A stretch of DNA of 64,000 nt, from assembly GCA_041660385.1 (NCBI GenBank), contig JBAZWJ010000014.1:1-64000 (forward strand), given 5' to 3'. Every line of letters begins with the position of its first letter. Position 1 is the stretch's first letter. Made by a program: the position numbers and the translations under genes. This document shows positions 54,308 to 61,653 of this stretch, piece by piece. This stretch comes from DYJE01 sp041660385. Its GTDB lineage: Bacteria; Desulfobacterota; Desulfobacteria; Desulfobacterales; Desulfolunaceae. Under the pieces are notes generated by a model, which worked only from the letters and a program-made list of their open reading frames with translations, searched no databases and was not told the origin of the DNA.

Positions 54308-54973
54308 TCAAGACTGAATTTCCTTTAAAATCGCCAGAATCGTATCCCTGTCCTTCCGTTCGGTCAGAGCTGCACGGAGACGTTTATCCCGAAGGGCAAA
54401 GGACAACCCCGACAGCAGATGCAGATGAACTTTCACTGTGGGGCTTGTGAGGGTGAAAAGAACCGTCACGGGTTTTCCATCAGGGGCGTCAAAATCCACG
54501 GGGGTTTCAAGGAAGCAGAGCGCTATTTTTGATACAGGGAGCTGGAGTAGAATGGGGTTCCTCACATGGGGAATGGCAATACCTTCACCAATAGCGGTTG
54601 TTCCCACAGCCTCACGGGTGAGAAGAACCTGAAGCAGAAACTCCGGGTCGATTTCCGGTGGAATATCAAGAAGATCCACCACATTCTTCAGCAGGGTTTC
54701 CTTGTCCGTCCCCTTGACACCGTAATGAATTCCTCCTGCTTCCACCGCCTCAAAAATGGCGGGCATGCGGACATTTTCATCGTCCTTGACTTTGAAGACA
54801 GCCGGGTCGACTTTCAGTCCTCTGGCTGTGGCCCACTCCAGAAGTTCGGCCCGATTGATCATGTATTCGCCTCGAACCGTTTCCGCAGGAAGTCTTTCTT
54901 TTTTGATCCACTGGATAACGGATTTTTCTTCAGCCTGTAACGCATTGGCCGCGTCATTGATGTTCATCAGCAT
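54308..54973 (-). CDS. Helix-turn-helix / PTS EIIA-Ntr fusion protein (set 2)
   Basis: This encodes 221 residues, a paralogue of 51070-51792. The N-terminal DNA-binding part (NINDAANALQAEEKSVIQWI...YMINRAELLEWA) is more diverged. The EIIA domain keeps GEGIAIPHVRNP with the phospho-His and SPTVKVHLHLLSGLSFAL. The start overlaps the end of higA (stop TGA inside ATGCTGATG), so it may be co-transcribed with higBA; the second ATG (54967) may be the true start. A different helix-turn-helix suggests the two regulators recognise different DNA. Confidence 0.9.
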   Translation of the reverse strand: MLMNINDAANALQAEEKSVIQWIKKERLPAETVRGEYMINRAELLEWATARGLKVDPAVFKVKDDENVRMPAIFEAVEAGGIHYGVKGTDKETLLKNVVDLLDIPPEIDPEFLLQVLLTREAVGTTAIGEGIAIPHVRNPILLQLPVSKIALCFLETPVDFDAPDGKPVTVLFTLTSPTVKVHLHLLSGLSFALRDKRLRAALTERKDRDTILAILKEIQS

Positions 54974-55344
54974 ATGTTATTATCGTCCTGCATGTTGTTC
55001 ATTTTGCGTGGTTCATTGGTGCGAGTTCGGATATGGGCGTCGCTTTGTACCGGATTCGCTGCCCAGGGTTTTATCATTTCAAGATCCTTGCCGATGGTGT
55101 CTTCAGCCACCTCCACATCATGGGCCACCTGGGCACGAAGCCAATAACCGTTTGACAATCCGAAATACTTGCATAACCGCAAATCCGTGTCCGCTGTTAT
55201 CGTCCGTTTGCCGGCAATAATCTCACTGATGCGCTGGGCAGGAACACCGATTTCTTTTGCTAAACGATACTGGCTCAGCCCCATGGGTTTTAAAAATTCC
55301 TCTAATAGAATCTCACCCGGGGTTATGGGGTCAAGTTTTTTCAT
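54967..55344 (-). CDS. higA: HigA-type antitoxin (XRE helix-turn-helix)
   Basis: This encodes 125 residues: PITPGEILLEEFLKPMGLSQ, YRLAKEIGVPAQRISEIIAG and DTDLRLCKYFGLSNGYWLRA define HigA. Its C-terminal tail is about 25 residues longer than usual and runs into the start of the EIIA-fusion gene, so it may have been extended on insertion. HigA binds HigB and represses the higBA promoter. It follows higB by 12 bases. Confidence 0.92.
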   Translation of the reverse strand: MKKLDPITPGEILLEEFLKPMGLSQYRLAKEIGVPAQRISEIIAGKRTITADTDLRLCKYFGLSNGYWLRAQVAHDVEVAEDTIGKDLEMIKPWAANPVQSDAHIRTRTNEPRKMNNMQDDNNIC

Positions 55345-55356
55345 AATAAATTCACC

Positions 55357-55635
55357 TCAATGATAATCTACAATTTCAACATGATCGGCTCCTGCATCTG
55401 TCCATTGAAAGCAGAGACGCCATTGATCATTTATTCGAATGCTGTACTGGCCAACTCGGTCATCCTTAAGCGCTTCGAAACGATTTCCGGGTGGTACTCT
55501 CAAATCGTCAAGTCGTGATGCGATTTCAAGCTGTCGTATTTTGCGACGTGCCACTTTGGCGATGTTTGTAAATCTCTTGACGTTCCGGCCTTCTGAAAGT
55601 GCTCTGGTATCTTTGCATTTGAATGATTTGATCAT
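55357..55635 (-). CDS. higB: HigB-type toxin (RelE fold)
   Basis: This encodes 92 residues: MIKSFKCKDTRALSEGR, KRFTNIAKVARRKIRQLEIA, LDDLRVPPGNRFEALKDDR and SIRINDQWRLCFQW, the full HigB pattern. HigB cuts mRNA on the ribosome. Gene order (toxin first) is usual for higBA. It sits exactly between the two diverging halves of the set 2 complex. Confidence 0.94.
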   Translation of the reverse strand: MIKSFKCKDTRALSEGRNVKRFTNIAKVARRKIRQLEIASRLDDLRVPPGNRFEALKDDRVGQYSIRINDQWRLCFQWTDAGADHVEIVDYH

Positions 55636-55726
55636 GATAAATATTAATAACGCGCCTCGTGATTATCGTCAAGCGTGATTATCAACCGTTTCGATGTTTG
55701 TTAATACTCGGCATAAAATACATCAA

Positions 55727-55768
55727 GTCGGGCTCCCGCCCGACACCCATGGCGGGCGAAAGCCCGCC
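55727..55768. repeat. Two tandem 7-bp hairpins upstream of higB
   Basis: GTCGGGC-TCCC-GCCCGAC (55727-55744) and GGCGGGC-GAAA-GCCCGCC (55751-55768) lie side by side, both with four-base loops. The layout is like the REP double hairpins, but the sequence is different. Confidence 0.75.
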
Positions 55769-56162
55769 CTACGGTTCTGTCGCTGGCAATGGCCATAGGC
55801 ACCTGTTGTTCAATTTATTCGCCGGTTTAATATTTTTCATTCCTTCATTGCTCAGACATAACTCCCTTGAAGGCAAAGCCTTCGGTTAAGTATTCCGGGG
55901 AGAATCCCCGGAACAAGGGGCAGTTGCGCGAAATGCTGTTTTGATGCATCATTTTTTATTTTTACCGCATAAAAAAAGATATTCAAAAGCCCTGATCTAC
56001 CGGGTATTATGGGTTGACTTGAAAACCGATATAACATATCTTTTTTTTCACATGCCATCAAGCACTAACATTGTTCTTTGAACACCGGCTGCCTTGGTTT
56101 TTCACCGTGCTGCGGTCAGACACCGGTTAAGATTCTGTCCATCATCTCAGGGAGCAGGACTC
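55769..56162. repeat. Leader of set 2 right half with two more hairpins
   Basis: GAAGGC-AAA-GCCTTC lies at 55869-55883 and TTCCGGGGA-GAA-TCCCCGGAA at 55893-55913, the latter a perfect 9-bp stem. No gene is seen in the ~390 bases. A promoter for the five rightward genes should be here. GGGAG at about 56150-56154 is the ribosome-binding site of the next gene. Confidence 0.6.
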
Positions 56163-57065
56163 GTGACCACAACCCTTATTCATTGCCTTCTGGTGATCCT
56201 CATGCCGCCTCTTCTTCTGGGCGTGATCACCAAAACCAAAGCGGCATTTGCCGGACGAAAAGGTGCGCCCTTTTTTCAGGTTTACTACGACCTGTTCAAG
56301 CTGCTGCAAAAAGACGCAGTGTACAGTGAAACAACCACCTGGGTGTTCAAAGCAGGCCCAGTCATCACACTTTCCGCGACGGTTATTGCCGCCATGCTGG
56401 TTCCTCTGGGCAATCACAGTGCACCGGTATCTTTTTCAGGCGACATGCTTCTATTTGCCTATCTCCTTGCGCTCACACGTTTTTTCACCACCATTGCGGC
56501 TCTTGATACAGGGTCGAGTTTCGAAGGCATGGGCGCGGCCCGGGAAGTCACTTATTCCTGCCTTGCCGAACCTGCCCTGTTCTTTGCTCTGATCACCCTG
56601 GCCCGGATAAGCGGCAAGCTTTCACTGACGAGCATGCTGACCTTTTCATCCCCTTCAACCTGGGCAGGGGCCATCACCATTCTTCTCTCCGTATCCCTGT
56701 TCATCGTGCTTCTTGCGGAAAACTGCCGGATTCCCTTTGACGACCCCAACACCCACCTTGAACTCACCATGGTTCATGAAGTTATGGTGCTGGACCACAG
56801 TGGGCCAGCCTTCGGATATATCCTCTACGCAGCAGCCATGAAACTATTTCTGTTCGGCGCTATTTTTCTCAATATCGCCCTGCCCTTCAGGACAGGCAAT
56901 GCTTTCGCTGACTGGCTTATTTTCATCGTTGGAATTCTGGCTCTTGCCGTTGCTGTGGGCGTAACGGAATCGGTGATGGCGCGACTGCGCCTGACACAGA
57001 TTCCCCTTTTGCTGATCACAGCCATCGTCTTTTCCGCATTCTCCACGATTCTGATTTTTAGGTAA
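56163..57065 (+). CDS. HyfC/NuoH-like membrane anchor subunit (set 2)
   Basis: This encodes about 300 residues: KAAFAGRKGAPFFQVYYDLF, SFEGMGAAREVTYSCLAE and ENCRIPFDDPNTHLELTM match its set 1 paralogue. The GTG at 56163 has GGAG nine bases upstream and matches the paralogue start; 56094 would add a non-membrane tail. It is the first of five co-directional genes. Confidence 0.92.
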   Translation: MTTTLIHCLLVILMPPLLLGVITKTKAAFAGRKGAPFFQVYYDLFKLLQKDAVYSETTTWVFKAGPVITLSATVIAAMLVPLGNHSAPVSFSGDMLLFAYLLALTRFFTTIAALDTGSSFEGMGAAREVTYSCLAEPALFFALITLARISGKLSLTSMLTFSSPSTWAGAITILLSVSLFIVLLAENCRIPFDDPNTHLELTMVHEVMVLDHSGPAFGYILYAAAMKLFLFGAIFLNIALPFRTGNAFADWLIFIVGILALAVAVGVTESVMARLRLTQIPLLLITAIVFSAFSTILIFR

Positions 57066-57075
57066 TTTTTAGGTG

Positions 57076-57750
57076 ATGGATATGGAACAACTCGCACATT
57101 TACCCAAAACATTTTTCATGGCTGATCAGCTTCTGGTGGCCGTTCTATTGATCAACTTCATCATGCTGGGATCAAGCCGTCTGATGTTCTGTATCAAAGC
57201 TGCCGCTGTCCAAGGGGTGATCCTGGGTGCTCTTCCGGGATTTATCCACCCTTTTTCATACCACATTACCCTGATCACCGTTCTTGTCATTGTGGGCAAA
57301 GGATTTGTCATTCCCACAATGATCGGAAAAGCAGTGAGGGATGTCCAGATCAAACGGGAGTTCGAACCTTTTCTCGGCTACATTCCGGCCCTGATCCTTG
57401 GGGCGGCTTTCACCGCTGCGGCCTTTGTTTTCTCCGAACGGCTGCCCCTTGCACCCGAGCACCAGAACCTTCTTTTTGTCCCTGCGTCCTTTTCCACACT
57501 GATCACAGGCTTCCTGATCCTGACTACCCGGAGAAAAGCCATATCCCAGGTCATTGGATACCTTGTACTTGAAAACGGAATTTTCATTTTCGGCATGCTG
57601 CTTTCCGAAGCCATGCCGGTTCTTGTTGAAGCCGGAGTTCTTCTCGATCTCCTGGTGGGTGTTTTTGTCATGGCCATCGTCATCAACCATATCAGCCGGG
57701 AGTTTTCGTCCACCGACACGTCCCGGTTGCGAACGCTGAAAGAGGAATGA
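57076..57750 (+). CDS. HyfE/NuoK-like membrane subunit (set 2)
   Basis: This encodes about 224 residues with about six membrane segments: LLVAVLLINFIMLGSSRLMF, REFEPFLGYIPALILGA and RKAISQVIGYLVLENGIFIF match the HyfE family and the set 1 protein. It lies 10 bases after HyfC and 4 bases before HyfF. Confidence 0.9.
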   Translation: MDMEQLAHLPKTFFMADQLLVAVLLINFIMLGSSRLMFCIKAAAVQGVILGALPGFIHPFSYHITLITVLVIVGKGFVIPTMIGKAVRDVQIKREFEPFLGYIPALILGAAFTAAAFVFSERLPLAPEHQNLLFVPASFSTLITGFLILTTRRKAISQVIGYLVLENGIFIFGMLLSEAMPVLVEAGVLLDLLVGVFVMAIVINHISREFSSTDTSRLRTLKEE

Positions 57751-57754
57751 TCGC

Positions 57755-59188
57755 ATGATGCACCTCTTCGTTCTCTGGCCTCTTTTCTGTGCTGTTATCG
57801 CCTGGGGCATTAAAAACACATTTCGCCCGATGCTCCTTCTTTTCGCGGCGCTGGTCCATCTCTGCATGACCGCCTATGTGACCATAGTCCCACAGCAACC
57901 CACAGACAGCGGCTGGCTCTGGCTTGATCCGCTGGGTCGAATCGTCCTTCTCTGCATCAGCGTGCTTTTCACCATCTGCGCGTTCTATGCGGTGGGCTAC
58001 CTCAGATATTACAACAGACGATCCAACCGGTTTCTCTGTGTGTGCATGCTGATCTGTCTTTCAGCCATGACCCTTGTGACCATGGCCCAGCATCTGGGCC
58101 TGTTCTGGTTTGCCTTGGAAACAACCACCCTTGCCATGGCTCCATTGATCTATTTCAACAGGAACGCCCGTTCTATTGAGGCCACCTGGAAGTATATCAT
58201 CATCTGTTCTCTGGGAATCGCCCTTGCTCTCTTGGGCCTTATGTTTCTCGCATACTCCACCCATGTGGCCCACAAAGACGCCACCCTTCTTCTCGGTCAG
58301 CTCCTTGAAACCGCAGGAGACCTGAACAAGGCATGGCTTCATGCCGCCTTTGTTTTCCTTCTTGTGGGTTTCGGAACAAAAATGGGTCTTGCGCCCCTCC
58401 ATGCCTGGAAACCCGATACCTACGGCGAAGCTCCGGGAATCGTGGGGGCTCTTCTTGCAGGTGGGCTTGTTAACTGCTCATTCCTCGCCCTGATCCGGGT
58501 TTATCGGGTGTGCCTGGCCTCCGTGCCGGATATCGTCTTTTTTCAGCACGCCCTTATCGGCATGGGCCTTCTTTCCATGGCTGTGGCCGGAATATTCATG
58601 GCCAAACAATCGGATTTCAAACGAATGCTCGCCTATTCCAGCGTGGAACATGTGGGCATCCTGTCCATCGGTCTGGGGCTTGGAAAAGGGGCGACATTTG
58701 CGGCACTATTTCACATCATCAACAATGGCCTCTGCAAAGGTGTTCTGTTTCTCGCAGCAGGCAATATCCACCGGGCCTATTCAAGCAAAAGCGTCCATGT
58801 GGTCCGGGGTGCCCTGCGGCGTCTTCCCTGGTCCGGAGGATTGTTCTTCGCGGGTTTCATCGCCATCACCGGTTCGCCGCCTTTTTCACCGTTCATCAGC
58901 GAATTCGGCATTGTGGCAAGCGCCTTTGAACAGGGCCAGATTACGGTGGGGGTTCTGTTTCTCTTTTTCCTCGCCGTGATTTTCATCGGGCTGGCAAACA
59001 CCATTCTCCCGGTTGTCCTTGGAGATCCGCCGGATAATATCCCGGATTCCAAATACCAGGACCGGGTTCTCACTGTGGCTCCCCTTTGTGTTGTCATGCT
59101 TATCATCCTCATTCTGGGAATCTGGCAGCCGCCATTTCTGATCAGGCTGCTTCAGGACGGAGCAGCCATGCTGGAGGTGCGCCCATGA
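57755..59188 (+). CDS. HyfF/NuoL-N-like proton-channel subunit (set 2)
   Basis: This encodes 477 residues with about 14 membrane segments. It shares with set 1 QHLGLFWFALETTTLAMAPL, EATWKYIIICSLGIALAL, GTKMGLAPLHAWKPDTYGEA and MLAYSSVEHVGILSIG. The central Lys is conserved. The stop overlaps the next start (ATGA). Confidence 0.93.
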   Translation: MMHLFVLWPLFCAVIAWGIKNTFRPMLLLFAALVHLCMTAYVTIVPQQPTDSGWLWLDPLGRIVLLCISVLFTICAFYAVGYLRYYNRRSNRFLCVCMLICLSAMTLVTMAQHLGLFWFALETTTLAMAPLIYFNRNARSIEATWKYIIICSLGIALALLGLMFLAYSTHVAHKDATLLLGQLLETAGDLNKAWLHAAFVFLLVGFGTKMGLAPLHAWKPDTYGEAPGIVGALLAGGLVNCSFLALIRVYRVCLASVPDIVFFQHALIGMGLLSMAVAGIFMAKQSDFKRMLAYSSVEHVGILSIGLGLGKGATFAALFHIINNGLCKGVLFLAAGNIHRAYSSKSVHVVRGALRRLPWSGGLFFAGFIAITGSPPFSPFISEFGIVASAFEQGQITVGVLFLFFLAVIFIGLANTILPVVLGDPPDNIPDSKYQDRVLTVAPLCVVMLIILILGIWQPPFLIRLLQDGAAMLEVRP

Positions 59189-60708
59189 CAGAAATCCTTC
59201 GTTTGATCTACAACGGCACAGCCATCGATTACAAAGAAGTCCCCTCTATTGACCCTGACCTTTTCTTCGACACGATGATCCGTTTGACTGATCATGGCTG
59301 GCGCGTGGTGTCTTATTTTGCCATTCCCGAAACAAGCGGCACAAACACCCTCTGCTGTGTTCTGGCATACAAAGCCAAAGGTCAGCTTGGCATTGTGAAG
59401 ACGGAAATTAAAGGCAACGAATTTCCCTCCATCGCCGGGCAATGCCCACAAGTTCAGATTTTCGAGCGAGAAATCGCCGAGCAGTTCGGACTCGTCCCCA
59501 CCGGTCACCCCTGGTTCAAGCCTGTGCGGTTTCACGGCACATGGAACGGAAAAAATAATCCCTGGAACAAGACAGATCGTTCGGACATCCGGGTGGGTGT
59601 GACGGACTTCTACCGTGTGGAAGGTGAAAGCGTACATGAAGTTGCTGTGGGACCTGTTCATGCCGGAATCATCGAACCCGGTCATTTCAGGTTCCAGTGC
59701 CACGGCGAAGAAGTGTTTCATCTTGAAATCTCTTTGGGGTACCAGCACCGTGGCATTGAAAAAGCACTTGTGGGTGGCCCCTATCCCCAGACTCTCCGCC
59801 AGATGGAAGCCATTGCCGGAGACACCACCATCGGTCACGGCACGGCATACTGCATGATCGTTGAATCCCTTGGTGGCGCGCGGGTGTCCGCCAACGCCGA
59901 AGTCATGCGAGGAATCGCCCTTGAGCTGGAGCGCCTCGCCAATCACACCGGCGATCTGGGAGCCATTGCGGGGGACGTGGGATACCTTCCCACTGCCTCA
60001 TTCTGCGGGCGCATCCGTGGAGATTTTTTGAACATGAGCGCCGTTCTCTGCGGCAGTCGATTCGGAAGGGGGCTTCTCGTTCCCGGCGGAACGGTGTTCT
60101 CCCTTACAAAAAAACACCGTGACGATCTGACCAAGCGGCTTGAAAAAGCGTTATGGGAACTGGATATCGCCATCAACCTGATGTGGGACAGACAGTCGGT
60201 AATGGCCCGACTTGAAGGGACCGGAGTTGTCCCGCCCTGGACAGCAGAAGCCCTGGGGCTTGTGGGTCCTGCTGCCAGAGCCTGCGGACTTAAACGGGAC
60301 GTGCGGGAAGATTTCCCCTTCGGAATATTCAGAATGGCCAGCATTCCCATGATCACGGGCTATCACGGAGACGTGTGCGCCAGAGCGATGATACGATGGC
60401 ACGAAGCCCACAAGTCCATTGACTTTATCATCGACCAGCTCCAGCACATGCCCGAAGGCCCCCACCGATCGGAAATAAAAAGTCTCGCCGGGGATAAACT
60501 CATCGTGTCCATGACCGAAGGCTGGCGCGGTGAAATCTGCCATGTGGCCATCACCGACAGCCATGGCTGGTTCAAACGATACAAAATAACCGATCCCTCG
60601 TTTCATAACTGGCAGGGATTGGCCATGGCTCTGCGCGGTCAGCAGATTTCCGATTTTCCGCTGTGCAACAAAAGTTTCAATTTGTCGTATTGCGGGTTTG
60701 ATTTGTAA
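59185..60708 (+). CDS. NuoCD/HycE-like large subunit without Ni-binding cysteines (set 2)
   Basis: This encodes 507 residues. The NuoC-like part (VQIFEREIAEQFGLVPTGHP) and NuoD-like part (VGPVHAGIIEPGHFRFQCHG) match set 1. The position of the first Ni motif reads AIAGDTTIGHGTAYC and the C-terminus is DFPLCNKSFNLSYCGFDL. The lack of Ni ligands is thus shared by both copies, while DTTxGH and the last 14 residues are nearly invariant, arguing for a conserved but different job. An insertion near residue 150 (WNGKNNPWNKTDRSD) is absent in set 1. Confidence 0.9.
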   Translation: MTEILRLIYNGTAIDYKEVPSIDPDLFFDTMIRLTDHGWRVVSYFAIPETSGTNTLCCVLAYKAKGQLGIVKTEIKGNEFPSIAGQCPQVQIFEREIAEQFGLVPTGHPWFKPVRFHGTWNGKNNPWNKTDRSDIRVGVTDFYRVEGESVHEVAVGPVHAGIIEPGHFRFQCHGEEVFHLEISLGYQHRGIEKALVGGPYPQTLRQMEAIAGDTTIGHGTAYCMIVESLGGARVSANAEVMRGIALELERLANHTGDLGAIAGDVGYLPTASFCGRIRGDFLNMSAVLCGSRFGRGLLVPGGTVFSLTKKHRDDLTKRLEKALWELDIAINLMWDRQSVMARLEGTGVVPPWTAEALGLVGPAARACGLKRDVREDFPFGIFRMASIPMITGYHGDVCARAMIRWHEAHKSIDFIIDQLQHMPEGPHRSEIKSLAGDKLIVSMTEGWRGEICHVAITDSHGWFKRYKITDPSFHNWQGLAMALRGQQISDFPLCNKSFNLSYCGFDL

Positions 60709-60720
60709 TGAGGTCAGGAC

Positions 60721-61470
60721 ATGATACGTGAGATAATCGCCCGATACAAACAAGGATACCAGACCTTTGCTTACCCGGAAAAACCGGTGAATATTCCGGA
60801 GCGGTTCAGGGGTTATCCTGTGATAAAACCCGGAACGTCGAAAGAAGATAATGAAAGACTCGTCAGATCCTGCGCTTTCGGCGCTCTTGCCGTTGATGAA
60901 ACAGGCCTTTCCCTTGATATGGGCAAATGTCTGTTCTGTTCGGACTGTCCGGCCAAGGACTCGGTATCATTCACAGCAGACCACATTCTTTCAGCCAGGA
61001 AACGGTCCGATCTTATTGTCCGGCCCGGAGCACCTCGCCGCATGGCCGGGAAACTATCGCCGGATCTCCTGAACCTTTTCAAATGCTCTCTCAAATTCCG
61101 CGAAGTCAGTGCCGGAGGCTGCAATGCCTGTGAAGCAGACACCAACGTTCTTTCCACCATCGGCTGGGATCTGGGGCGTTTCGGCGTCCAGTTCGTGGCC
61201 AGCCCCCGCCATGCCGACGGCCTTTTTGTCACCGGCCCTGTGACGAAAAACATGCGTGAAGCCCTGCTCCAGACTTATGAGGCCATACCCGGCCCTAAAA
61301 TCGTGGTGGCCTGCGGAGCCTGTGCCATTAACGGCGGGCCTTTCAAAGATTCATCCGAAGTTCACAACGGAATCGGGGACCTGTTGCCCGTGGATCTTTA
61401 CATTCCCGGCTGCCCGCCCCATCCGGTGACGATTCTTGATGGAATCTTAAGGATTATCGACAGGATCTGA
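60721..61470 (+). CDS. NuoB/HycG-like small subunit with reduced ferredoxin part (set 2)
   Basis: This encodes 249 residues. The NuoB-like C-terminal half keeps all ligands (GGCNACEAD, GACAINGGPF, PGCPPHP). The N-terminal part has lost most cluster ligands seen in set 1: the first motif is down to C51, and the second reads C70-x2-C73-x2-C76-P with no fourth Cys. So it likely carries one cluster fewer or none in that part. It must accept electrons in another way than set 1. It is the last gene of set 2. Confidence 0.92.
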   Translation: MIREIIARYKQGYQTFAYPEKPVNIPERFRGYPVIKPGTSKEDNERLVRSCAFGALAVDETGLSLDMGKCLFCSDCPAKDSVSFTADHILSARKRSDLIVRPGAPRRMAGKLSPDLLNLFKCSLKFREVSAGGCNACEADTNVLSTIGWDLGRFGVQFVASPRHADGLFVTGPVTKNMREALLQTYEAIPGPKIVVACGACAINGGPFKDSSEVHNGIGDLLPVDLYIPGCPPHPVTILDGILRIIDRI

Positions 61471-61653
61471 CATATCGCAGGCTGAATTGATGCAGCTAAC
61501 CAAATGGAAACATTCGATAGTTCATCAACCCGCACCGATCAAGAACCGGTCTTATAGATGGACAAAAAACCATGATTGGGATACAGTTTTGCATATGTAT
61601 TATTTCTCGTAATCTGCCAGAACACTTAAAGAAAGCCTTTGGGGAAAAGAACC
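61471..61653. promoter_or_regulatory. Intergenic region before cheB/cheR hybrid
   Basis: These 180 bases hold no supported gene. No terminator for the set 2 operon is obvious, so read-through cannot be excluded. Confidence 0.3.

Noticed and set aside
43544..61470. Formate hydrogenlyase or energy-converting NiFe hydrogenase
   Set aside because: Subunit types fit, but both large subunits lack the RxCGxC and DPCxxC nickel ligands, and no formate dehydrogenase or hydrogenase maturation genes are in the window.
43544..61470. Ordinary respiratory complex I (nuo) operons
   Set aside because: There is no NuoE/F/G module, NuoC and NuoD are fused with Hyf-type features, and HyfB/E/F types are present in place of NuoL/M/N/J/K.
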